Numbered from the stretch's first letter, positions 37,058 to 47,571 are shown. The stretch is 64,000 nt of DNA from Pseudomonadota bacterium (GCA_021777335.1 JAJYDT010000006.1:1-64000), one strand, 5' to 3'. The notes: generated from the sequence alone by a model not told the origin. Numbers and translations are program-made.

Positions 37058-37828
37058 ATGAAGATCATCATCCCGGCGCGCTACGGTTCTTCCCGGCTGC
37101 CCGGCAAGGCGCTGGCGGACGTCGCCGGCAAGACACTGCTTGAGCGTGTCCATGAGTGCGCGCAACGCAGCGAGGCTGGCGAGGTTATCATTGCCACTGA
37201 TGATGAGCGGATACGCCGGACGGCCGAAGGTTTTATGGCGCGCGTGTGCATGACCTCTCAGCAGCATGCTTCCGGCACAGAACGGATTGCCGAGGTGGTC
37301 GAGCGGCTTCGCCTGCCGGATGAGGAGATTGTGCTGAATCTTCAGGGCGATGAACCGCTTATGCCCCCGAAACTGCTGGACCTGGTAGCGAAGACCCTTC
37401 GTGAAGACGCGGGTGCGGTTATGGCGACGGCTGCATGTGTGATCGACAGTTACGAATCTTTCATTGATCCCAATATCGTGAAGGTCGTACGCGATGCGAG
37501 GGGTCGGGCGCTGTACTTCAGCCGTGCCCCGGTGCCATGGCCGAGGAACCGGCGCCCAGCGGATCAGCAACCGGCGCCAGACGGATTCGGGTTAAGGCAT
37601 ATCGGTCTGTATGCCTATCGTGCAGGTTTCATCCGCCGTTATGCCCGGTGGGACCCGAGTCCACTCGAAGCGATCGAGATGCTGGAGCAGCTGCGTATTC
37701 TTTGGCACGGTGACGAGATCGCCGTGTGCGAGACGGATTCCCCTCCGCCACCCGGTGTCGACACGGCGGCCGACCTTGAACGGGTGCGTCGCCATTTTGA
37801 ATCGAACCTACGGATCGAACAATCATGA
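37058..37828 (+). CDS. kdsB: 3-deoxy-manno-octulosonate cytidylyltransferase
   Basis: Activates Kdo with CTP to CMP-Kdo for transfer to lipid A. ATG 37058 gives 256 residues; an earlier in-frame start at 37013 adds 15 residues that do not resemble the family. The N-terminal nucleotide-binding motif is IIPARYGSSRLPGKAL, followed by IATDD, LNLQGDEPLMPP, YFSRAPVPWPR and RHIGLYAYRAGFIRRY. It supplies the donor sugar for a Kdo transferase, which makes the WaaA-like gene upstream notable. Confidence 0.96.
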   Translation: MKIIIPARYGSSRLPGKALADVAGKTLLERVHECAQRSEAGEVIIATDDERIRRTAEGFMARVCMTSQQHASGTERIAEVVERLRLPDEEIVLNLQGDEPLMPPKLLDLVAKTLREDAGAVMATAACVIDSYESFIDPNIVKVVRDARGRALYFSRAPVPWPRNRRPADQQPAPDGFGLRHIGLYAYRAGFIRRYARWDPSPLEAIEMLEQLRILWHGDEIAVCETDSPPPPGVDTAADLERVRRHFESNLRIEQS

Positions 37829-38343
37829 CCGCATCAAGGAATGATAGGCCTGTACGCAAGTCCGTAAAGGTCTTGTTTGTGTGCCTTGGCAACATCTGCC
37901 GGTCTCCCATGGCCGAAGGGATATTTCGGCATCTGTTGCGGCAGGCAAGCCTCGACGATCGCGTCAAGATCGACTCCGCAGGTACGCACGCCTATCATGT
38001 GGACGAGCCTCCAGACGCGCGTGCGCAAGCGGCACTGGACCAGCGCGGGATCGATATCAGCACGCTGCGCGGTCGCAAGGTGACGCCGACCGACATCGAA
38101 ATCTTCGACTATGTGCTGGCGATGGATCGTGAGAATCTCAAGAACCTGATGGCGATCTGTCCGCCGGGTGCCGCTTCAAAGATACGGCTGTTCATGGAAT
38201 ACGCGTCGAACTGCTCGGAACAGGAGGTTCCGGATCCCTATTTTGGGGACAGCGGCGGTTTTGATCGCGTCTTTGACCTGATCGAGGACGCCGCGTCCGG
38301 ACTGCTCGCAGATATCCGCGCTCGGTATCACCTGACTGCCTGA
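37825..38343 (+). CDS. Low-molecular-weight protein tyrosine phosphatase
   Basis: A 172-residue cytoplasmic phosphatase. The P-loop VCLGNICRSPMAEG holds the catalytic Cys and Arg (C-x5-R-S). The general acid Asp is in VPDPYFGDSGGFDRVFDLIEDA near residue 130. The N-terminus is about 14 residues longer than usual. Location beside kdsB is common in Gammaproteobacteria; targets may include tyrosine kinases of polysaccharide export, but none is visible here. It overlaps kdsB by four bases and converges on rne. Confidence 0.94.
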   Translation: MTASRNDRPVRKSVKVLFVCLGNICRSPMAEGIFRHLLRQASLDDRVKIDSAGTHAYHVDEPPDARAQAALDQRGIDISTLRGRKVTPTDIEIFDYVLAMDRENLKNLMAICPPGAASKIRLFMEYASNCSEQEVPDPYFGDSGGFDRVFDLIEDAASGLLADIRARYHLTA

Positions 38344-38390
38344 CCGGCAGACGCTCCCGCCCCACGCTTTCCCGCCCCTAACGGGCCCGC

Positions 38391-40655
38391 TTACTCTGGT
38401 TTGGCCTCATCGGTTGCATGCGCGACCTCTCTCTCGCCGTTGTCCTGTCTGCCTGACGCCGGCGTATGGGAGTTCGTGCCCGGATGTTCACCAACATCTT
38501 GCGGTTGGTGCTGGGGCACATGGGGTGTTTCCCGGTTGGCTGAAGGGTTGCCTGGCGCTGCCGTGGTCTCTTCGTGCCGCGGTTCCACGCGTACCTCGCT
38601 GGCTATGGCACTGCTTTCCTGGGTCTGCGTGGTTCCTTCCGGACGGTTCTGGGGTCGCCCACGTCGCCCACGTCGTCTTGGCCGCCCACGCCCCCCGGTG
38701 GCCTCTCTTTTGTCTTTGTCAGGCGCCAACACTTCGGGGCGTGGAATCGCGGGGCGGGTCCGCCGCTGTTCTGATCGTTCGCCACGATGAGCAGACTGGT
38801 CCGCGCGCTCGACGCGTGGCGCTTTGGGTCCCCGCTCGGTTCCGGGGTGTGATCTGTTAGCTGCGGGCCGCGTCCGGGGTTTTGGGCTTTCGTGAGCCAC
38901 CTCGGGGGTGGTGCGCGGTTTGTTTTCCGGACCGAATACGCGTCTCAGCCAAGTCTTGATCAGGCCGCCCTGTGCCCGATCCTCGCTAGAAACTCGTACA
39001 GCAGCAGGGCTCGCCGATACCACAGCAGACGATATCGGTGCCGGCGCAGCTGATCGTGGAACGATCTGCGCGACGGCTGGTTTCTCCGCGGGCGGAAGCG
39101 GCGTACGTCGTCCCGGATCGGGTGTTTCTTCGGGCCCGAGGGGCAGAGCATAACTTGGTGCGATGTTCTCGGCCTCGACCTCTTCGGTGCGTAGCCGCCG
39201 GATCCGGTAGTGAGGCGTTTCCAGGCTCGCAGTGGGGATCACGACGACGGGGGTGCCGAGTCGGGTCTCGATCGCACTGATCTCGTAGCGTTTTTCATTG
39301 ATAAGAAAGGTCGCCGTCTCAATGGGCAGGTGCACGTGCAGCGCCGCCGTGTTCTCCTTCATGGCTTCTTCCTGAATACAACGCAGGACATGCAGTGCGG
39401 ATGACTGTACGCCACGGATATGCCCGGTGCCCTCACACCGCGGACACACAAGGCTGCTCGACTCGCCGAGTGACGGACGAAGCCGCTGACGGGACATCTC
39501 TAGCAGGCCAAAACGCGAGATCCGTCCGACCTGCACGCGGGCACGGTCGGATTTGAGCGCCTCGTTCAATCGGTTCTCTACAGCGCGCTGGTTGCGGGGG
39601 GGCGTCATATCGATGAAGTCGATCACGATCAGACCACCCAGGTCACGCAGTTTAAGCTGCCGTGCCACCTCGTCGGCAGCCTCGAGATTGGTATTAAGCG
39701 CCGTTTCCTCGATATCGCCGCCCTTGGTGGCACGAGCCGAGTTCACGTCGATCGTGACGAGTGCCTCAGTGTGGTCGAACACCAGTGCGCCACCGGACTC
39801 GAGTTGCACCTCCCGGGCAAAGGCGGCCTCGATCTGGTGTTCTATCTGATAGCGCGAGAAAAGCGGGACATCATCCTGATACAGTTTGAGTTTGCCGACA
39901 TTGTGCGGCATAACCTGCTGCATGAACTTGAGTGCCCGTTCATGGATCTCGGGACTGTCAATGAGAATTTCGCCGATATCCGACCGGAAGTAGTCCCGGA
40001 TCGCACGAATGATGAGACTGCTCTCTTGGTAAATCAGGAAAGGCCCGGAGCGCTCGTTCGCTGCCTTGCTGATCGCCTCCCAGAGCTGGGTCAGGTAGTC
40101 GAGGTCCCACTGCAGCTCCTCGAGGCTGCGGCCGATCCCGGCCGTGCGGATGATGACGGAATATTCAGGCGGCGCATTCAGCTGGGCCATGATGTCCTTG
40201 AGCTCCGCCCGGTCCTCGCCTTCAATTCGCCGCGAGATACCACCCCCTTTCGGGTTGTTTGGCATGAGTACCAGATAACGTCCGGCGAGACTGATAAACG
40301 TCGTCAGTGCAGCACCTTTGTTGCCCCGCTCCTCTTTTTCAATCTGGACGATGAGATCCTGACCCTCTCGGATGACATCCCGGATCTTGATTTGGCTGAG
40401 CGCGGTCTTGTCGTGGCCATTGAAATAGCTTTTGGAGATCTCTTTGAGCGGGAGAAATCCCTGACGTTCGGAGCCATAGTCGACAAAGGCAGCCTCAAGG
40501 CTCGGTTCGACGCGTGTCACGCGGGCCTTGTAGATGTTGCTTTTTTTCTGCTGATAGACGGAGGATTCGATGTCGAGGTCAAGCAGTTTCTGGCCGTCGA
40601 CAATAGCCAATCGCAACTCTTCGGGGTGAGTTGCGTTAAAGAGCATTCTCTTCAT
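38391..40655 (-). CDS. rne: Ribonuclease E
   Basis: Main mRNA-decay and rRNA/tRNA-processing endonuclease. At 754 residues it is shorter than the 1061 of E. coli. It begins [22 protein letters not shown], with the S1 domain at about 38-120. The DNase I-like catalytic domain has aspartates in [14 protein letters not shown] and LIVIDFIDM, the zinc-link is [12 protein letters not shown] (around 405), and the small domain runs to about 520. The rest is low-complexity, rich in Arg and Pro ([15 protein letters not shown]), matching the RNA- and degradosome-binding tail. It is transcribed divergently from rluC, the conserved arrangement. Confidence 0.96.
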   Translation of the reverse strand: MKRMLFNATHPEELRLAIVDGQKLLDLDIESSVYQQKKSNIYKARVTRVEPSLEAAFVDYGSERQGFLPLKEISKSYFNGHDKTALSQIKIRDVIREGQDLIVQIEKEERGNKGAALTTFISLAGRYLVLMPNNPKGGGISRRIEGEDRAELKDIMAQLNAPPEYSVIIRTAGIGRSLEELQWDLDYLTQLWEAISKAANERSGPFLIYQESSLIIRAIRDYFRSDIGEILIDSPEIHERALKFMQQVMPHNVGKLKLYQDDVPLFSRYQIEHQIEAAFAREVQLESGGALVFDHTEALVTIDVNSARATKGGDIEETALNTNLEAADEVARQLKLRDLGGLIVIDFIDMTPPRNQRAVENRLNEALKSDRARVQVGRISRFGLLEMSRQRLRPSLGESSSLVCPRCEGTGHIRGVQSSALHVLRCIQEEAMKENTAALHVHLPIETATFLINEKRYEISAIETRLGTPVVVIPTASLETPHYRIRRLRTEEVEAENIAPSYALPLGPEETPDPGRRTPLPPAEKPAVAQIVPRSAAPAPISSAVVSASPAAVRVSSEDRAQGGLIKTWLRRVFGPENKPRTTPEVAHESPKPRTRPAANRSHPGTERGPKAPRVERADQSAHRGERSEQRRTRPAIPRPEVLAPDKDKREATGGRGRPRRRGRRGRPQNRPEGTTQTQESSAIASEVRVEPRHEETTAAPGNPSANRETPHVPQHQPQDVGEHPGTNSHTPASGRQDNGEREVAHATDEAKPE

Positions 40656-41042
40656 TCTGACGGTACCTAACGCCCCAGGCCCTTCAGAGAGTCTGCGCCG
40701 GTGGTCCCCGTATATCGTCGGGCTTAGGACCCTAATCTAAAGGCGGCCTCAAATGGGCCGGCACTTCATTTAGATCTGCACTCACCGACTGACAGGGTCG
40801 GGACGTTTTATCTGGTGCACCCCTCTACATTGGGCGAGGGGCGCGAAACCCGTTCCCGCAGCGCAACCATGAGATTCGCCGCGGAGGTGTGCCCACGCGT
40901 TTGCCGGGGCACAAAAATCGTGTATGTTAACGTCACCCTTGGCTGTTTAAGGCTAAGGCCGGCCCGATCACTATAGCAGGTTCGGTTAAGCGTCGGCAAT
41001 CTTTGCGATTTCCGCATGGTTTTGCACAAAAATGAGGCCCCG
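40656..41042. other. rne-rluC divergent region with a structured rne leader
   Basis: No gene in about 390 bases. In the rne 5' leader a nested hairpin is visible: outer 40736-40741 pairs with 40769-40774, and inner 40744-40748 with 40756-40760. E. coli rne controls its own message through leader hairpins, so this could be the equivalent; that is inference. A run of direct-repeat or operator type was not seen. Confidence 0.5.
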
Positions 41043-41969
41043 ATGGTTACGCACGTGACCATCGACGACCGGCGGTCCGGCCAGCGCCTGGATAATTTCC
41101 TGATCGCTACCCTGAAGGGCGTGCCGCGGACCCACATCTATCGGATTGTACGTCGCGGAGAGGTACGTATAAACCACGCCAGGGCGAAACCCGACTACAA
41201 ACTGAAGCAGGGTGATATCGTGCGTCTGCCCCCGGTTCGCATGAGACCGGTACGGGCCGAAGCCAACGAGGCGGGCCATCTCGCGTGGATGGAGTCACGT
41301 ATCCTGCATGAGGATGCGGCGCTGCTCGTGCTCGACAAGCCTTCAGGGCTTGCCGTCCATGGGGGCAGCGGGATACATACGAGTCTCATTGAGGGGCTGC
41401 GCGCCCTGCGCCGCACGCAAGACCCGTTTCTTGAGCTCGTGCATCGGCTTGATCGCGAGACTTCTGGCTGTCTCCTCGTCGCAAAGTCACGGGTGGCGCT
41501 CGGCGTGCTCCACGCGCAGTTGCGCGAGGGGAGGGTCCGGAAGGAATATCTGGCGCTCGTGCCCGGATCATGGGGAGGAGGGGCCAGGCAGGTGGATCTT
41601 GCGTTGCAACGGTCTGGGTCCGCGAACGGTGAGCGTTTTGTGCGGACGGACGAGGGCGGAAAACCCTCGTCAACCCGTTTCACGCCGGAACGGCATTTTT
41701 CCGATGCGACCCTTGTGCGTGTGCGGCTTGATACCGGACGTACCCATCAGGCGCGGGTGCATGCGCGTGCCATTGGCTACCCGATTGCGGGCGATGCCAA
41801 GTACGGCGACCGCTCATTTAACGCACGGCTGAAACGTCTCGGTCTGAAGCGGCTGTTTCTTCACGCTGCACGCGTGACGTTCTTCCATCCTGGCACTGCC
41901 GCCTCCTTTACCGTGTCCGCGCCGCTGCCGGAGGATCTCGCACAGGTGCTTGAGCAGCTTCGGTCGTGA
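41043..41969 (+). CDS. rluC: 23S rRNA pseudouridine synthase RluC
   Basis: Makes pseudouridines 955, 2504 and 2580 in 23S rRNA. ATG 41043 has GAGG five to eight bases upstream and gives 308 residues; ATG 41016 is an alternative. An N-terminal S4 domain (GQRLDNFLIATLKGVPRTHIYRIVRRGEVRIN) is followed by the RluA-family catalytic motif HRLDRETSG with the essential Asp, and by DTGRTHQARVHARAIGYPIAGDAKYGD. It is divergent from rne and followed by a HAD gene overlapping by four bases. Confidence 0.95.
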   Translation: MVTHVTIDDRRSGQRLDNFLIATLKGVPRTHIYRIVRRGEVRINHARAKPDYKLKQGDIVRLPPVRMRPVRAEANEAGHLAWMESRILHEDAALLVLDKPSGLAVHGGSGIHTSLIEGLRALRRTQDPFLELVHRLDRETSGCLLVAKSRVALGVLHAQLREGRVRKEYLALVPGSWGGGARQVDLALQRSGSANGERFVRTDEGGKPSSTRFTPERHFSDATLVRVRLDTGRTHQARVHARAIGYPIAGDAKYGDRSFNARLKRLGLKRLFLHAARVTFFHPGTAASFTVSAPLPEDLAQVLEQLRS

Positions 41970-42616
41970 GGCGTCCCTTTGATCTGATCGTCTTTGACTG
42001 GGACGGGACGCTCATGGATTCGGCGGCCAAGATCTGCCGGTGCATCGGCGCGGCGGCGGCGGATTGCGGCATTGGAGACCCAGGCCACGAACGTTCGCGG
42101 CAGATCATCGGACTCGGGCTCGTCGAGGCACTGAAGGCCCTGTTTCCTGATGTACCAACCACAGAACACCAGCGGCTGGCTGAGCGTTACCGGTACTATT
42201 TTGTAAACGAGGACACCACCGCGACGCCGCTCTTCCCGGGTGTTCGGGACGGTCTTGAGGGCCTCGTGCGCGCCGGGTACCGGCTGGCCGTGGCGACTGG
42301 AAAGTCTCGGCGGGGCCTGGATGTGTCCATGAAGGACAGCGGTACTTCCGATCTGTTTTGTGCGAGCCGTTGCGCTGATGAGTCACGCTCAAAACCGGAT
42401 CCGTCCATGCTCGAAGAATTGCTCGTACTGTGCGGCGCGGAGCGCAGTCGCACGGTTATGGTCGGTGATACGAGCTTTGACCTTGAGATGGCGCGTAACG
42501 CCGGTATGCCCCGTTTTGCCGTGACCTATGGGGCGCACGCCCGAGAGCGACTACTGGACTATGGGCCGATTACCTGTTTCGATTCGTTTCCTGAATTGAG
42601 GACATATTTCGCTTGA
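41966..42616 (+). CDS. HAD-superfamily phosphatase (phosphoglycolate phosphatase-like)
   Basis: A 216-residue cytoplasmic hydrolase from GTG 41966. The four HAD motifs are present: DWDGTLMDS (nucleophile and acid Asp), ATGKSRRG, the Lys of SKPDPSM, and VGDTSFDLEMARNAGM. An alpha-helical cap lies between motifs I and II. Pseudomonas and relatives have an equivalent gene between rluC and sppA. The substrate is not known, so I avoid calling it gph. The following 338 bases contain a decayed Rieske-like gene. Confidence 0.9.
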   Translation: MRRPFDLIVFDWDGTLMDSAAKICRCIGAAAADCGIGDPGHERSRQIIGLGLVEALKALFPDVPTTEHQRLAERYRYYFVNEDTTATPLFPGVRDGLEGLVRAGYRLAVATGKSRRGLDVSMKDSGTSDLFCASRCADESRSKPDPSMLEELLVLCGAERSRTVMVGDTSFDLEMARNAGMPRFAVTYGAHARERLLDYGPITCFDSFPELRTYFA

Positions 42617-42617
42617 C

Positions 42618-42950
42618 GTGTTTTGGGGAGGCCGAATATGTCTATCCGAAGGCAACGACCCGGGACCCGGTTTGACGACCAGGGACGCGGTTTGGCTGGC
42701 GTTCGTGACCCGTGCCTGCGCGTGGGCCGCGTCTACCACAACTGCTGTCCGTATGGAGTCATCCGGCGGACAGGTAAGGGAGGAGAAACTTTCGACGTCG
42801 CGGGCCGTCTCTTGATATGCGCAAGCGACGCGGCGCGGTATGATCCCATACCGGCGCGTGTGTGGATGGCCCCTGTGCGGGGTCGACCTCACGGCAGTTG
42901 TTGCCGAGGAGTGTGGCGGTTTCATTCTGGTCGGTCGATATGGGGTAGCG
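42618..42950 (+). pseudogene. Decayed Rieske [2Fe-2S]-like gene
   Basis: Pieces resembling a small Rieske ferredoxin appear in three different frames. Frame one has RICLSEGNDPGPGL and AVWLAFV from 42618. Frame two has VGRVYHNCCPYGV and then FDVAGRLLICASDAARYDP. A third frame has CGVDLTAVVAEECGGFILV just before sppA. At least two frameshifts are needed to join them. Both Cys-x-His ligand pairs have lost the histidine (CCPYG and CASDA). Relatives often have an intact Rieske gene between the HAD gene and sppA, which fits decay in place. The alignment is by eye. Confidence 0.5.
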
Positions 42951-42954
42951 GAAC

Positions 42955-43929
42955 ATGTCCGAAGAGCGGGAAAAGGCAGGCGGGGACCCAGGCTGGGCGC
43001 GTGAGACACTTGAGCGCCTTGCGTTTGCGGCACTTGAGGAACAGAAGCGCGCACGCCGTTGGCGCATTTTCTTCCGATTCCTGATCATCGGGCTGGTCGT
43101 GGCCCTTGTGGTCACGTTGCGACGACCGGTCTGGTCCCAGCAGGCGGTGCTCGGCACCACAGGGCGTTTTGCGGCTGTGGTTAATCTCTATGGAGCGATT
43201 GACGCCAACGGGCCGGCAAGTGCCCATGACGTTGACTCAGCGCTGCGCGCTGCGTTCAAAAGCCACGCGGTGGGTGTCATTTTGCGGGCAGACAGCCCCG
43301 GAGGGAGCCCGGTGCAGGCAGATGAGATGAATGCGCAGATCACGCGTCTGCGCAAACGTTACCCGCACAAGCCGATCTATGCCGTGCTTGGCGATATCTG
43401 CGCGTCCGGGTGCTACTACGTCGTGGCAGCCACGGACAAGATCTATGCAAACCAGTCCAGCCTCGTCGGCTCGATCGGCGTGTTGATGGATGGGTTTGGG
43501 TTTGTTGGCACTATGAAGAAGCTTGGGGTTCAGCGCCGGCTATTGGTTGCCGGCAAGAACAAGGGGTTTCTCGATCCGTTTTCGCCGATGACCGCGAAAG
43601 ACCGGGTTTTTGTGCAAAATATGCTCCGGCAGATTCATGCGCGATTCATAGCCAAGGTTGAGCAGGGACGGGGAGCTGTGCTTGCGAAGAACGACCCGCG
43701 CCTGTTTTCCGGGCTCGCTTGGACCGGGGTACGCGCGAAGCAGCTCGGGTTGATTGATGGATTTGGTGATACGCGTCTCGTGGCCCGGAGTCTGCTTGGT
43801 ACCACGTCACTCGTAAACTTTACCCCGAAGCCGAGTCTCATCGACCAAGTCACGCATCGCTTCGGCATGGAGCTTGCCAATGCCCTGAGCGCGAAACTGA
43901 TGAGTGTTCGCCCCGAACTTCGCTATTAG
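42955..43929 (+). CDS. sppA: Signal peptide peptidase SppA-type (S49) peptidase
   Basis: A 324-residue inner-membrane serine peptidase that degrades cleaved signal peptides. One N-terminal membrane anchor spans about 38-58 (FFRFLIIGLVVALVVTL). The S49 domain has ADSPGGSPVQADE, the catalytic serine in DICASGCYYVVAATDKIYA, SLVGSIGVLM, and the general-base lysine in AGKNKGFLDPFSP. The length is that of the short SppA form, about half the E. coli tandem protein. Its start lies at the end of the Rieske remnant. Confidence 0.92.
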   Translation: MSEEREKAGGDPGWARETLERLAFAALEEQKRARRWRIFFRFLIIGLVVALVVTLRRPVWSQQAVLGTTGRFAAVVNLYGAIDANGPASAHDVDSALRAAFKSHAVGVILRADSPGGSPVQADEMNAQITRLRKRYPHKPIYAVLGDICASGCYYVVAATDKIYANQSSLVGSIGVLMDGFGFVGTMKKLGVQRRLLVAGKNKGFLDPFSPMTAKDRVFVQNMLRQIHARFIAKVEQGRGAVLAKNDPRLFSGLAWTGVRAKQLGLIDGFGDTRLVARSLLGTTSLVNFTPKPSLIDQVTHRFGMELANALSAKLMSVRPELRY

Positions 43930-43980
43930 CCGCCTGACGAACGCGGCACGACAATGGTCACGAATAGGGGCGGGGGCTTC

Positions 43981-44736
43981 GTGAAGCGCATCCTGCTGTC
44001 CAACGATGACGGATATCTCGCGCCCGGCCTTGTGTGTCTCGCCCATGCGACCTCCACAATCGCCGAGATCAAAGTCGTGGCTCCGGATCGGGACCGCAGC
44101 GGTGCCAGTAATTCCCTCACTCTATCTCGGCCCTTGCGGGTGCGCCAAGCCGAAAACGGCTTCTTCTTCGTTGATGGAACGCCGACCGACTGCGTCCATC
44201 TCGCGCTGACGGGACTCATGGATGAAGAGCCAGATATGGTGATTTCCGGGATCAACCACGGCGCCAACCTCGGCGATGACGTGTTGTACTCCGGGACTGT
44301 GGCGGCTGCGATGGAAGGTCGGTTCCTCGGCCGGCCGGCCATCGCTGTATCGCTCGCGCGCGGTGGCGGGCCCAATTTCGACACCGCCGCCCAGGTTGTC
44401 CTGCATCTGATCAGGTTGCTGGTTGATGAACCCCTGCCGGCTGATACGATCCTGAACGTGAATGTCCCTGATGTTCCCTATGCGGCGCTTGCCGGTTTTG
44501 AGGCGACGCGCCTTGGGCGCAGACACAAATCCGAGCCCGCCGTGCTCGACGCGGATCCCCAGGGAAATCCAATCTACTGGGTCGGTCCGTCAGGCGCCGA
44601 GGCGGATGCCGGGCCCGGCACAGATTTCTTCGCGATCCGCAATGGTAAGGTGTCCGTGACCCCGCTGCACACGGACCTTACCCGCTACCGTGCGCTTGAT
44701 CAGGTTGCGACTTGGCTTCAGAGGAGGGAGGCATGA
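43981..44736 (+). CDS. surE: 5'/3'-nucleotidase SurE
   Basis: Metal-dependent nucleotidase and exopolyphosphatase of stationary phase. GTG 43981 gives [16 protein letters not shown], the normal family start, and 251 residues; ATG 43954 would add nine untypical residues. The metal site is the SNDDG aspartate pair, with the conserved [39 protein letters not shown] and [12 protein letters not shown]. It begins surE-pcm-nlpD-rpoS, the classic stationary-phase cluster, and overlaps pcm by four bases. Confidence 0.95.
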   Translation: MKRILLSNDDGYLAPGLVCLAHATSTIAEIKVVAPDRDRSGASNSLTLSRPLRVRQAENGFFFVDGTPTDCVHLALTGLMDEEPDMVISGINHGANLGDDVLYSGTVAAAMEGRFLGRPAIAVSLARGGGPNFDTAAQVVLHLIRLLVDEPLPADTILNVNVPDVPYAALAGFEATRLGRRHKSEPAVLDADPQGNPIYWVGPSGAEADAGPGTDFFAIRNGKVSVTPLHTDLTRYRALDQVATWLQRREA

Positions 44737-45380
44737 GTGCCCGCGGCATTGGCATGACTTCCCATAGGACGCGGGAGCGGCTTATTGCGCGGCTGCGGGC
44801 CGAGGGTATCCGTGATGCCCGCGTGCTGCGTGCGATGACCGAGGTGCCACGGCACCTCTTTGTAGACGAGGCGCTTGCGTCGCGTGCATACGAAGATACG
44901 GCTTTGCCGATCGGACATGGTCAGACCATCAGCCAGCCCTATATCGTCGCGCGCATGACCGAGCTCATCCTCAAGGGCGCCCCGAAGTCGGTGTTGGAAA
45001 TTGGGACGGGGTCCGGGTATCAGACCGCAGTGCTCGCGCGTCTTGTCGAACAGGTGTATTCGATTGAACGTGTTGCCGCGCTATTCCAGCGGGCCCGGCG
45101 CCGCCTGTCTGAGCAGGGTTTTCACAACGTGACGACGCGTCTTGGGGATGGTGGTGTGGGTTGGGTGGAGCAGGCGCCCTTCGACGCAATCCTGGTGACG
45201 GCTGGGGCGGGAGATGTCCCGGACGCGTTGCGCGCGCAACTCGTTTCTGGGGGGAGAATCATCATACCAGTCGGGTACGAGCGTCAGATGTTGACGGTGA
45301 TCCGCAGCCTAGAAAGCGGCAGCGAAGCGGAATTGGTCGAAGCGGTGAGTTTTGTGCCCCTTCTCAGCGGCGTCGAATGA
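44733..45380 (+). CDS. pcm: Protein-L-isoaspartate O-methyltransferase
   Basis: Repairs isoaspartyl damage in ageing proteins using SAM. ATG 44733 has an excellent GGAGGGAGG site and overlaps the surE stop; a start at 44712 is less likely. The 215 residues show [24 protein letters not shown], the substrate motif [16 protein letters not shown] motif [17 protein letters not shown] and the [17 protein letters not shown] post-motif. nlpD overlaps its stop (ATGA). Confidence 0.96.
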   Translation: MSARGIGMTSHRTRERLIARLRAEGIRDARVLRAMTEVPRHLFVDEALASRAYEDTALPIGHGQTISQPYIVARMTELILKGAPKSVLEIGTGSGYQTAVLARLVEQVYSIERVAALFQRARRRLSEQGFHNVTTRLGDGGVGWVEQAPFDAILVTAGAGDVPDALRAQLVSGGRIIIPVGYERQMLTVIRSLESGSEAELVEAVSFVPLLSGVE

Positions 45381-46159
45381 CGGACAGTGTGACTAGCGGA
45401 GCAAAGTGGACGACCAGTAAACGGATTTATGCGGGACTTGCCGCTTTGCTCTGGATTACAGTACTTGCTGCCGGATGCGCCCGTGACGTGTCGGCTCCGA
45501 TTGACTCCCGCCCGACATTTCTGCCTGCCGCAAAAAGTCACTACTGGACCGTTTCTCCGGGAGACACACTTTACAGTATTGCCTGGGCCTCAGGCCTCGA
45601 TTATCGCGCGCTCGCGCGCTGGAATGGGATCCACCGGCCATTCATTATTCAGGCCGGGGCTAGGCTTAGACTGTTCGGGCCGCCGTTGCGATACCGGCAG
45701 TCGCGTCCTTCCAAAGGCACGGTCTTGTATCGGCGCCCCATGCCACACCCTATGTCCGTATCCCCGCGCACCCTGCGTCTTGCGAACGGGCCATTGCGCT
45801 GGACCTGGCCGGTTGTGGGGCCGCTGTTGCGTGGTTTCGGCCAGCACGGTAACAAGGGGATCGATATTGGCGGCAGCCTAGGAGCGGCAGTACGGGCGGC
45901 GGCTGCCGGAGAGGTGGTGTACACCGGTAGTGGACTTCCCGGATATGGTAAGCTTATCATCTTAAAACACAATAAAACTTTCCTTAGCGCGTACGCCCAC
46001 AACAGTCGAATCCTCGTTAAGGAGGGAGAGATGGTCAGGCGGGGGCAGGAGATCGCCGAGATGGGAAGCAGCGGGACCGACCGCATCATGCTTCATTTTG
46101 AGATCCGTTTGCGCGGCAACCCAGTTGATCCATTGCACTACCTTCCGAGAACACCCTAA
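45377..46159 (+). CDS. nlpD: NlpD-type lipoprotein, LysM and degenerate LytM domains
   Basis: A 260-residue envelope protein that activates an AmiC-type amidase during cell separation. ATG 45377 overlaps the pcm stop. The lipobox LAAGC follows a hydrophobic segment. A LysM domain is at about 54-98 ([29 protein letters not shown]). The M23/LytM domain at about 150-258 has [11 protein letters not shown] in place of the zinc-binding His, so it is catalytically degenerate, as in E. coli NlpD. The rpoS gene follows after three bases. In E. coli the main rpoS promoter lies within nlpD; I did not identify it here. Confidence 0.93.
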   Translation: MTDSVTSGAKWTTSKRIYAGLAALLWITVLAAGCARDVSAPIDSRPTFLPAAKSHYWTVSPGDTLYSIAWASGLDYRALARWNGIHRPFIIQAGARLRLFGPPLRYRQSRPSKGTVLYRRPMPHPMSVSPRTLRLANGPLRWTWPVVGPLLRGFGQHGNKGIDIGGSLGAAVRAAAAGEVVYTGSGLPGYGKLIILKHNKTFLSAYAHNSRILVKEGEMVRRGQEIAEMGSSGTDRIMLHFEIRLRGNPVDPLHYLPRTP

Positions 46160-46162
46160 ATT

Positions 46163-47194
46163 ATGGCCGCACGCAAAAGAACACAACATGCCTCCAGCGC
46201 GGATCAGGATGTCAAGAGCCTGGAAGCCGAGGAAGGGATCCCCGAGGCTGAACAGGAAGACGAGGCCGCGACCGAGGTCGTTGACGGGGTTGATGAGGCT
46301 GATGAGGCCGAGCCGGAGGAAGAGGCGGCGCCGGTTGTCACGAGTCCTCGGGATGATGTGTCCACGCAGGCCGATGCGACCCGCATCTATCTCAAGGAGA
46401 TCGGGTTCTCCTCGCTGTTGACTGCGGAGGAGGAGGTGCACTATGCGCGCCTCGCGCAACGCGGAGATGCGTCGGCGCGTAAGCACATGATTGAATGCAA
46501 CCTGCGCTTGGTAGTCAAGATCGCGCGACGATATATGAACCGCGGCCTCGCACTTCTTGACCTGATCGAGGAAGGCAATCTCGGTCTCATACGCGCCGTG
46601 GAGAAGTTCGACCCAGAGCGCGGTTTCCGCTTCTCGACCTATGCCACGTGGTGGATCCGACAGACGATAGAGCGCGGCATCATGAACCAGACGCGGACCA
46701 TCCGTCTGCCGGTACACATTCTGAAGGAGATCAATATCTATCTCCGCGCGGCACGCTACCTGTCGCATAAACTTGATCACGAACCGGGGCCAGAGGAGGT
46801 TGCAACGCTTCTGGACAAGCCAATCGATGAGGTCAAGGCGATGCTTGGCTTGAACGAGCGGATCGCGTCTGTCGATGCGCCGCTCGACGATGACAATGAG
46901 CGATCCCTGATTGATGCCATCGCGGATGAGCGTACCCCGGATCCTGAAAAGATCCTACATGATGAAGATCTGCATGTTCAGATCCGGGCTTGGCTTGACG
47001 AGCTGAATGACAAGCAGCGCGAGGTGGTGGAGCGACGTTTCGGGCTGAACGGCCGCGAGATTGCGACGCTTGAACAGGTTGGGGCAGATATTGGTGTCAC
47101 CCGTGAACGGGTCAGGCAGATCCAGGTCGAGGCATTGCGCCGCCTGAGGGGTATGCTCGAGAAGCGTGGCTACTCGATCGATTCGCTGTTCTGA
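46163..47194 (+). CDS. rpoS: RNA polymerase sigma factor RpoS
   Basis: Stationary-phase and general stress sigma factor. At 343 residues it has a long acidic N-terminus (residues 15-65, rich in Glu and Asp). Region 1.2 is [21 protein letters not shown]. Region 2, [38 protein letters not shown], includes the -10 recognition [18 protein letters not shown]. Region 3 and region 4 end in [19 protein letters not shown]. The three-base gap after nlpD and weak ribosome-binding site suggest translational control. Confidence 0.96.
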   Translation: MAARKRTQHASSADQDVKSLEAEEGIPEAEQEDEAATEVVDGVDEADEAEPEEEAAPVVTSPRDDVSTQADATRIYLKEIGFSSLLTAEEEVHYARLAQRGDASARKHMIECNLRLVVKIARRYMNRGLALLDLIEEGNLGLIRAVEKFDPERGFRFSTYATWWIRQTIERGIMNQTRTIRLPVHILKEINIYLRAARYLSHKLDHEPGPEEVATLLDKPIDEVKAMLGLNERIASVDAPLDDDNERSLIDAIADERTPDPEKILHDEDLHVQIRAWLDELNDKQREVVERRFGLNGREIATLEQVGADIGVTRERVRQIQVEALRRLRGMLEKRGYSIDSLF

Positions 47195-47196
47195 CG

Positions 47197-47571
47197 TCAG
47201 GAATCGAGCAGAAGCAGCGCCGCTACTCGTCGCCCTTCTGCTACGAGGATGTTGAATGTGCGGCAGGCGGCACCCGTATCCATGACCTCGAAACCGAGAC
47301 GCGCATCGATGAGTACCCGCAGGCGTACTGGCGCGAGGATGCGGAGTGTCCGGCCGGTGCCGATCAGGACCAGTTCGGGCGCAAGCGCGGTGATCACACT
47401 GAGATGACCGTCCGTGAGATCGTCCAGCCGTTGCGGATAGTCTCCGACCACTACTTGGTCAGGGAGCACGACCAGGCTGCGATCATACGATTGGTTGTTT
47501 ACGGTCACCGTGGTCTCCGTATAGTTGCGGATGGTATTGAGACCCTGCGGTGCCTGCAGATGTATCTTCAA
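47197..47571 (-). CDS. Mth938-like domain protein (DUF498)
   Basis: A 124-residue soluble protein matching the Mth938-like family: an N-terminal LQAPQGLNTIRNYTE, then NQSYDRSLVVLPDQVV, and the ELVLIGTGRTLRIL region followed by IDARLGFEVMDTGAACRTFNILVAEGRRV, which is the family signature. No enzymatic role is known for bacterial members; a human relative assembles with respiratory complex I factors. It converges on rpoS with only two bases between their stops. Confidence 0.88.
   Translation of the reverse strand: MKIHLQAPQGLNTIRNYTETTVTVNNQSYDRSLVVLPDQVVVGDYPQRLDDLTDGHLSVITALAPELVLIGTGRTLRILAPVRLRVLIDARLGFEVMDTGAACRTFNILVAEGRRVAALLLLDS

Noticed and set aside
38344-38390. Bidirectional terminator between the phosphatase gene and rne
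   Set aside because: Only a four-pair GC stem with no T-run on either side was found.
45962-46780. 272-codon minus-strand frame over nlpD and rpoS
   Set aside because: It covers conserved regions of two certain genes and has no signature of its own.
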